From NCBI RefSeq assembly GCF_030815095.1, contig NZ_JAUSWF010000004.1, positions 99,503-163,502 on the forward strand: 64,000 nt of DNA. Reading direction: 5' to 3'. Positions 59,886-64,000 of the stretch are shown piece after piece (the first letter of the stretch is position 1; the number at the start of each line of letters is the position of its first letter). The notes beneath the pieces are model-generated. The model had not been told where the DNA came from, made no database searches, and was given only the letters and a program-made list of their open reading frames with translations. This DNA comes from Aedoeadaptatus ivorii (lineage in GTDB: Bacteria > Bacillota > Clostridia > Tissierellales > Peptoniphilaceae). The position numbers and the translations under genes were made by a program.

Positions 59886-61964
59886 CTATACCAGTTTCGT
59901 AAATATATCTTCGTAAGTGGGAATTCTCCAGTTTTCTCTGCTGATCATGGACTCCAATTCGTCGCAAATTCTGCGGATGTGCCCAAAAGCGGGGAGGATT
60001 TCATGCTGAAAATACGCCGCCTGTTCGTAGCCCGCAAGCGCCATGGCTTCTTCGTAAGACGCCTTGAGCGCATCGTGGCGCAGCAATAGCTCCTCGAGGA
60101 GCAAATTAAAGGTCTCAATTCGACGGTTGAGCGCCGCGTTTTCGATGCGCCCGGCCACCTCGGAAAGGTCTTTAATTTCTCGTATAACGGCGGGTTCCAC
60201 GTCTTTGGTAAGCATCGTTAAAAGCGCCCGGGTCTCGAGGGAGTAGTGATTTGCCACCGACTCGATTCCGATTTCATAGAGCGCGGCCACCTCCGTCTCA
60301 CTCAATACCCCGTATTCGTCGAAGATCCGCATAAGTTCGGGGCGCTTGTAGCTTTCCAGCGCGTCGAAGTAGCTCGCGAAATTGGGAAGCCCGCGCCGCT
60401 TCGCCTCTTCGACCCACGCCTGGGAATAGTTGTCTTTGTTGTAGAGAATGCGCTCGTGTTTTAAAACGATCTCTGCGATCAACTCCCGCGCCTTTTCCGA
60501 AAGCGCCTCGGCATCGTCTGCCAGGGGCACGAGGGCATCGGCGATCTTTCGAAGGCTGTGACCCAGGGCGGTGTTGATGACGATATTCGCATCGGCGCCG
60601 GAAATGCTCGAACCCACCATGCGGAATTCGAATTTATTGCCCGTAAAGGCGAAGGGACTGGTGCGATTGCGGTCGCTCCCGTCGGTGGGGGCATACCCGA
60701 GGGAATTGATCTTAAACGCCTTGGGCAGGCGAATGTCGGCGTGGTATTCCTCGTGGGCGATGTCTTTTAGAATCTCCTCGATCTCGGAGCCCAAAAACAT
60801 CGAGATAATCGACGGCGGCGCTTCGAGCCCGCCCAGCCGATTGTCGTTCGAAGGGCCGGAAGAGGCGATCCGCAAGAGAGGGGCGTAATCGTCCACCGCT
60901 TCGATCATGGCGGCGGTAAAGAGGAGGAAGGTGAGGTTTTCGGCGGGATTGTCCCCGGGATCGAAGACGTTCTTGCCGTAATTGGTGGTGAGGGAATAGT
61001 TGTTGTGTTTGCCGCTGCCGTTGACGCCGGAGAAGGGCTTTTCGTGCAGCAGGCAGACCATGCCGTGTTCGCGGGCGGTTTCTTTGAGGATGCTCATAAT
61101 CAGCTGATTGTAGTCCACGGCGATATTTACATTCTCGTAGAGGGCGACGATTTCGAACTGCCCGGGCGCCACCTCGTTGTGCTCGGTCTTGGCGAAGATC
61201 CCCAAATCCCAGAGCTTGCGGTTGACGTCCTCGTAAAAATCCATCACGCGCCGGGGTATGCCGCCCAAATAGTGATCGCCCATCTCCTGGCCCTTGGGGG
61301 CATCGGCGCCGATCAGGGTGCGCCCGATGCTCTTTAGGTCGCTGCGGGCATTAAAATGCGCCTCGTCCACGAGAAAAAATTCCTGTTCGAGGCCGACTTT
61401 GGGCTTCATGCGATAGGTGTATTCCTCTTTTTCGAAGAGGTTGACCACCTGCGAGCCGTATTGGCTCAAGAGCTTCATGGACTCCAATAGCGGCCCCTTT
61501 TTGTCGAGCTTTTCGCCGTTAAAGGAGACGAAGATCGTAGGGATATAGAGGATCCGGTCGATAATAAAGGAGTTGGCGGTCGCGTCCCAATAGGTGTAGC
61601 CCCGCGCCTCGAAGGTGCTGCGCATGCCGCCGGAGGGAAAGCTCGAGCCGTCGCTTTCGCCCCGCACCAATTCCTTGCCCGAAAAGCGATGGATGGTGTC
61701 GTATTTTTCCGTGCGATCCAAAAAGGCGTCGTGTTTTTTGGCGGTGCGTCCGTTTAGCGGCTGAAACCAATGGCAATAGTGCGTGGCACCCATCTCCAGC
61801 GCCCATTCCTTCATGGCGTGTGCGATGGCATCCGCCGTCTCCCGGTCCAAATCCGCTTCGTTGCGAATGGCGTTTTTCCACCGGTAGTAGATGGCGTGGG
61901 GGAGCCGCTCGCGCATCATCTGCTTGTTAAAGGCCATCCGCCCGAAGCCGTTGTCTTTGTCCAT
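59886..61964 (-). CDS. glnN: Glutamine synthetase, type III
   Basis: This is a 692-residue type III enzyme, far longer than type I (about 450). It is recognised by EMGATHYCHWFQPLNGRTAEK-like text (here THYCHWFQPLNGRTAKKHD), KVGLEQEFFLVD and GSGKHNNYSLTTNYG. It makes glutamine, the amide donor used by the neighbouring pyrG and guaA. The start at 61964 is set by TAGGAGGGAAT. A near-consensus promoter lies about 100 bp upstream. Confidence 0.96.
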   Translation of the reverse strand: MDKDNGFGRMAFNKQMMRERLPHAIYYRWKNAIRNEADLDRETADAIAHAMKEWALEMGATHYCHWFQPLNGRTAKKHDAFLDRTEKYDTIHRFSGKELVRGESDGSSFPSGGMRSTFEARGYTYWDATANSFIIDRILYIPTIFVSFNGEKLDKKGPLLESMKLLSQYGSQVVNLFEKEEYTYRMKPKVGLEQEFFLVDEAHFNARSDLKSIGRTLIGADAPKGQEMGDHYLGGIPRRVMDFYEDVNRKLWDLGIFAKTEHNEVAPGQFEIVALYENVNIAVDYNQLIMSILKETAREHGMVCLLHEKPFSGVNGSGKHNNYSLTTNYGKNVFDPGDNPAENLTFLLFTAAMIEAVDDYAPLLRIASSGPSNDNRLGGLEAPPSIISMFLGSEIEEILKDIAHEEYHADIRLPKAFKINSLGYAPTDGSDRNRTSPFAFTGNKFEFRMVGSSISGADANIVINTALGHSLRKIADALVPLADDAEALSEKARELIAEIVLKHERILYNKDNYSQAWVEEAKRRGLPNFASYFDALESYKRPELMRIFDEYGVLSETEVAALYEIGIESVANHYSLETRALLTMLTKDVEPAVIREIKDLSEVAGRIENAALNRRIETFNLLLEELLLRHDALKASYEEAMALAGYEQAAYFQHEILPAFGHIRRICDELESMISRENWRIPTYEDIFTKLV

Positions 61965-62060
61965 ATTCCCTCCTATAAAATAAAAAATTGGTTCTCTCGA
62001 AAGATCACCAATATATAAAAAAACTATAACCCTCCCCTTCCGGCTAGGGTGTTTTCTTTT

Positions 62061-62089
62061 ATAATAGTCAATCACAGAAAGGCTGTCAA
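62061..62089 (-). promoter_or_regulatory. Promoter of glnN
   Basis: Minus strand: TTGACA (62084-62089), a 17-bp spacer, TATTAT (62061-62066). Confidence 0.75.
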
Positions 62090-62150
62090 GGCGCGGAAAA
62101 CCCTTGCTCGCACCTTCCGCGTAAAATTTACATAAAACTTCGCGGAAAAC

Positions 62151-62178
62151 TTGACAAGCGAAGGGCGGCGGTTATAAT
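62151..62178 (+). promoter_or_regulatory. Promoter of the T-box leader and proS
   Basis: TTGACA (62151-62156), a 16-bp spacer, TATAAT (62173-62178). Confidence 0.8.
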
Positions 62179-62185
62179 AGAGTTG

Positions 62186-62404
62186 TATTATATTTCGACT
62201 TTGAAAGAGAAAAGTACCCGCCGGAAGATGCCAGGGAGCCGAATTCATCGATTGCAAGATTCGGCGATCGGAAGCCGGGGAATCCCGCTCTGCAGTCGCT
62301 CGCAAACCGAGCCGTTCATCACGTTACGATGTCGAGAGCTTCTTTTGAAGTTAAATTAGGGTGGTACCGCGGTTTTTCGTCCCTGGAAAACCGCGGTTTT
62401 TTTA
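62186..62404 (+). ncRNA. T-box riboswitch leader of proS
   Basis: The conserved T-box sequence AGGGTGGTACCGCG is at 62358-62371, followed by the terminator helix. The upstream part folds into stems (GCCGAAT pairs with ATTCGGC) as in T-box stem I. Uncharged tRNA would stabilise the antiterminator and switch on proS. A CCC/CCG triplet in GGAATCCCGCTC (about 62279-62290) could be the proline specifier, but I did not fold stem I fully, so that assignment is tentative. The 5' end is approximate. Confidence 0.88.
62366..62404 (+). terminator. T-box terminator helix
   Basis: ACCGCGGTTTT (62366-62376) pairs with AAAACCGCGGT (62387-62397), then a T run to 62403. Confidence 0.88.
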
Positions 62405-62425
62405 TTGTCATGCTAGGAGGCATTT

Positions 62426-63868
62426 ATGGCACAGGAAAAATTTGTAAGAGAGATCACGGCGAGGGACGTCGACTTCGCCCAATGGTATACCGACATCGTC
62501 TTAAAGGCAGAAATGGCGGACTACGCACCGGTGCGCGGCTGTATGGTCATTCGCCCTTATGGATTTGCCGTATGGGAAAAGATCAAGGAACACGCCGATT
62601 CCCGCTTTAAGGCGACGGGCCACACCAACGCCTACTTCCCCATGCTGATCCCCGAATCCCTCTTGCAAAAAGAGGTCGACCACTTCGAAGGCTTTTCGCC
62701 CGAAGTGCTGTGGATCACCCACGGCGGCGACGAAGAATTGGCGGAGCGGCTGATCGCACGGCCCACCTCCGAGACCATGATCAACACCATGTATTCCAAA
62801 TGGGTACAGACCTACCGCGACCTGCCGGTTTTGATCAACCAATGGTGTTCGGTATTCCGCTGGGAAAAGACGACCCGTCCCTTCTTGCGCACGGTCGAGT
62901 TCTTGTGGCAAGAAGGCCATACGGTGCACGAGACCTATGACGACGCCCAGGAAGAAACCCTCAGAATGCTCGAAATCTATCGGCAGGTCATCGAAGACGA
63001 GATGGCGGTTCCCGTGATCTTAGGCTTAAAGAGCGAAAGCGAGCGCTTCGCCGGCGCCGATGCGACCTACACCTTAGAGGCCATGATGCACGACGGCAAG
63101 GCGCTGCAATCGGGTACCAGCCACAATCTGGGTCAAAACTTCGCCAATATGTTCGACATCCAGTTCCAAGACCGCGAAGGCAAGCTCGCCACCGCCTGGA
63201 CCACCAGCTGGGGCATCTCCACCCGTCTGATCGGCGGATTGATTATGGTCCACGGCGACGACCGCGGTATGGTGATGCCGCCCCGCGTGGCGCCCACCCA
63301 AGTGGTCATCGTCCCCATCGCCCAACACAAGGAAGGCGTAAACGAAAAGGCAACCGCCCTCTTCGACGCATTGAAAGACCGCTTCAGCGTCGAACTGGAC
63401 GACCGGGCACAGTACAGCCCGGGTTGGAAGTTCAACCAATGGGAGCTGAAGGGCATTCCGTTGCGGATCGAAATCGGCCCCAAGGACATCGAAAAGAACC
63501 AAGTCGTCTTTGTGCGCAGAGACACCAATGAAAAGAGCTTTGTCCCCATGGAAAATATCGCCGATGCCGTGGGCGATATGCTCGATACCATCCAAAAAGA
63601 TATGTTCGAAGCCGCCAAGGCCCGCCGGGAAGAAAAGACCTTTTCCGTCGACAACTTCGACGACTTTCAGGCAAAACTCGACGGACAGAATGTATTCTTA
63701 AAGGGCATGTGGTGCGGCGATGCAGAATGCGAGGCCGAAATCAAAGAAAAGACCGGCGCCACCATCCGCTGCATCCCCTTCGAAGAGGAGCAGGAAGAAC
63801 TTTCCGATGTGTGCGTCCACTGCGGCAAGCCCGCCAAGCACATGGTCTATTACGCAAAAGCCTATTAA
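62426..63868 (+). CDS. proS: Prolyl-tRNA synthetase (short, ProS3-type)
   Basis: This is a 480-residue class II synthetase. Motif 2 is NQWCSVFRWEKTTRPFLRTV and the signature ARPTSETMI precedes it. Motif 3 is TTSWGISTRLIGGLIMVHGD. The C-terminal domain carries a zinc-ligand set (MWCGDAECE and VCVHCGKPAK). The short form lacks the editing insertion of the bacterial type. TAGGAGG precedes the ATG. Regulation is through the T-box leader. Confidence 0.96.
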   Translation: MAQEKFVREITARDVDFAQWYTDIVLKAEMADYAPVRGCMVIRPYGFAVWEKIKEHADSRFKATGHTNAYFPMLIPESLLQKEVDHFEGFSPEVLWITHGGDEELAERLIARPTSETMINTMYSKWVQTYRDLPVLINQWCSVFRWEKTTRPFLRTVEFLWQEGHTVHETYDDAQEETLRMLEIYRQVIEDEMAVPVILGLKSESERFAGADATYTLEAMMHDGKALQSGTSHNLGQNFANMFDIQFQDREGKLATAWTTSWGISTRLIGGLIMVHGDDRGMVMPPRVAPTQVVIVPIAQHKEGVNEKATALFDALKDRFSVELDDRAQYSPGWKFNQWELKGIPLRIEIGPKDIEKNQVVFVRRDTNEKSFVPMENIADAVGDMLDTIQKDMFEAAKARREEKTFSVDNFDDFQAKLDGQNVFLKGMWCGDAECEAEIKEKTGATIRCIPFEEEQEELSDVCVHCGKPAKHMVYYAKAY

Positions 63869-63880
63869 AAATTAAAAATG

Positions 63881-63902
63881 CGGACCTTCGGGTCCGTTTT
63901 TT
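63881..63902 (+). terminator. Terminator of proS
   Basis: CGGACC, loop TTCG, GGTCCG, then six T. Confidence 0.9.
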
Positions 63903-63915
63903 GTGCCTTGAATTG

Positions 63916-64000
63916 TCAAGTCAAGTGCAACTCCACTGAATGGTAAACCTCATAAGGCGTTTTCCAGTTTAAGCATTTACGTGGCCGGCGATTGATCTCT
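63916..64000 (-). mobile_element. IS30-family transposase, C-terminal end, cut by the right window edge
   Basis: The minus strand encodes EINRRPRKCLNWKTPYEVYH followed by SVELHLT and a TGA at 63916-63918. This is the characteristic C-terminus of IS30-family transposases (N-x-RPRK-x-L-x-W-x-TP-x-E). Only 28 codons are inside the window. The sequence just outside the stop (TTGTCAAGTCAAGTGCA) is probably the terminal inverted repeat, so the element's end lies near 63910. Confidence 0.85.

Noticed and set aside
62072..62305. Minus-strand ORF opposite the T-box leader
   Set aside because: It is antisense to the structured proS leader and includes its promoter; the basic, Ser/Arg-rich translation is typical of a chance frame.

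Overview
The window reads as chromosome from a low-redundancy anaerobic Firmicute that lives on amino acids. Supporting features are rubrerythrin, a type III glutamine synthetase, RicT, a PstA/DarA-type cyclic-di-AMP receptor, a T-box leader, several amino-acid symporters and Shine-Dalgarno sites of the AGGAGG type. Most genes are GC-rich (by eye a little over 50%), and about 11 kb is clearly AT-rich. A member of the Peptoniphilaceae/Tissierellia would fit, but that placement is inference.

Layout. 1-3.5 kb: a minus-strand replication/signalling operon (tmk, two tandem PII-like cyclic-di-AMP receptor genes, holB, ricT, then a membrane protein running off the edge). 3.5-21.3 kb: ordinary metabolic and transport genes, each closed by a strong hairpin terminator. 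They include a class V aminotransferase, rubrerythrin, a YeiH-type permease, peroxiredoxin, a dicarboxylate symporter, a YkvI-like permease, an OatA-like O-acyltransferase, a GldA-like dehydrogenase, CstA, cysK-cysE, an ornithine-cyclodeaminase-family enzyme, a universal stress protein and pirin. A CorA gene here is broken by two frameshifts. 21.3-23.1 kb: accessory scraps (a frameshifted RelB/DinJ antitoxin, a lone antitoxin-like ORF, three small hypotheticals and a decayed three-repeat CRISPR fragment).

23.1-36.4 kb: a complete type I-E CRISPR-Cas locus, read right to left. A macrodomain gene is translationally coupled to cas3, followed by cas8e, cas11, cas7e, cas5e, cas6e, cas1 and cas2. 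Cas2 is fused to a DEDDh (DnaQ-like) exonuclease. The array has 54 repeats, and its first repeat lies only 29 bp after the cas2 stop codon. The array contains a duplicated two-spacer block, one exact dispersed duplicate spacer and two pairs of related spacers.

36.5-39.8 kb: a kdp potassium-pump operon that breaks off inside kdpB at a dispersed inverted-repeat element. 39.8-44.9 kb: a four-gene cluster (VWA plus solute-binding lipoprotein, XpaC-like, solute-binding protein, TelA) that looks like one uncharacterised envelope/stress system, with two small coupled ORFs upstream. 44.9-55.5 kb: an AT-rich acquired island with a regulator/symporter/ornithine-cyclodeaminase-like cassette and the remains of a very large SF1 helicase-DUF559 nuclease gene, broken by homopolymer indels and by 7-bp and 11-bp tandem duplications. 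55.5-64 kb: housekeeping genes again (guaA, an XRE-cupin regulator, a NUDIX hydrolase, pyrG, glnN, a T-box-controlled proS) and, at the right edge, the end of an IS30-family transposase.

Overall, the CRISPR-Cas system appears intact and is flanked by mobile-element debris. A second putative defence gene (helicase-nuclease), the kdp pump and CorA have been lost or are being lost.
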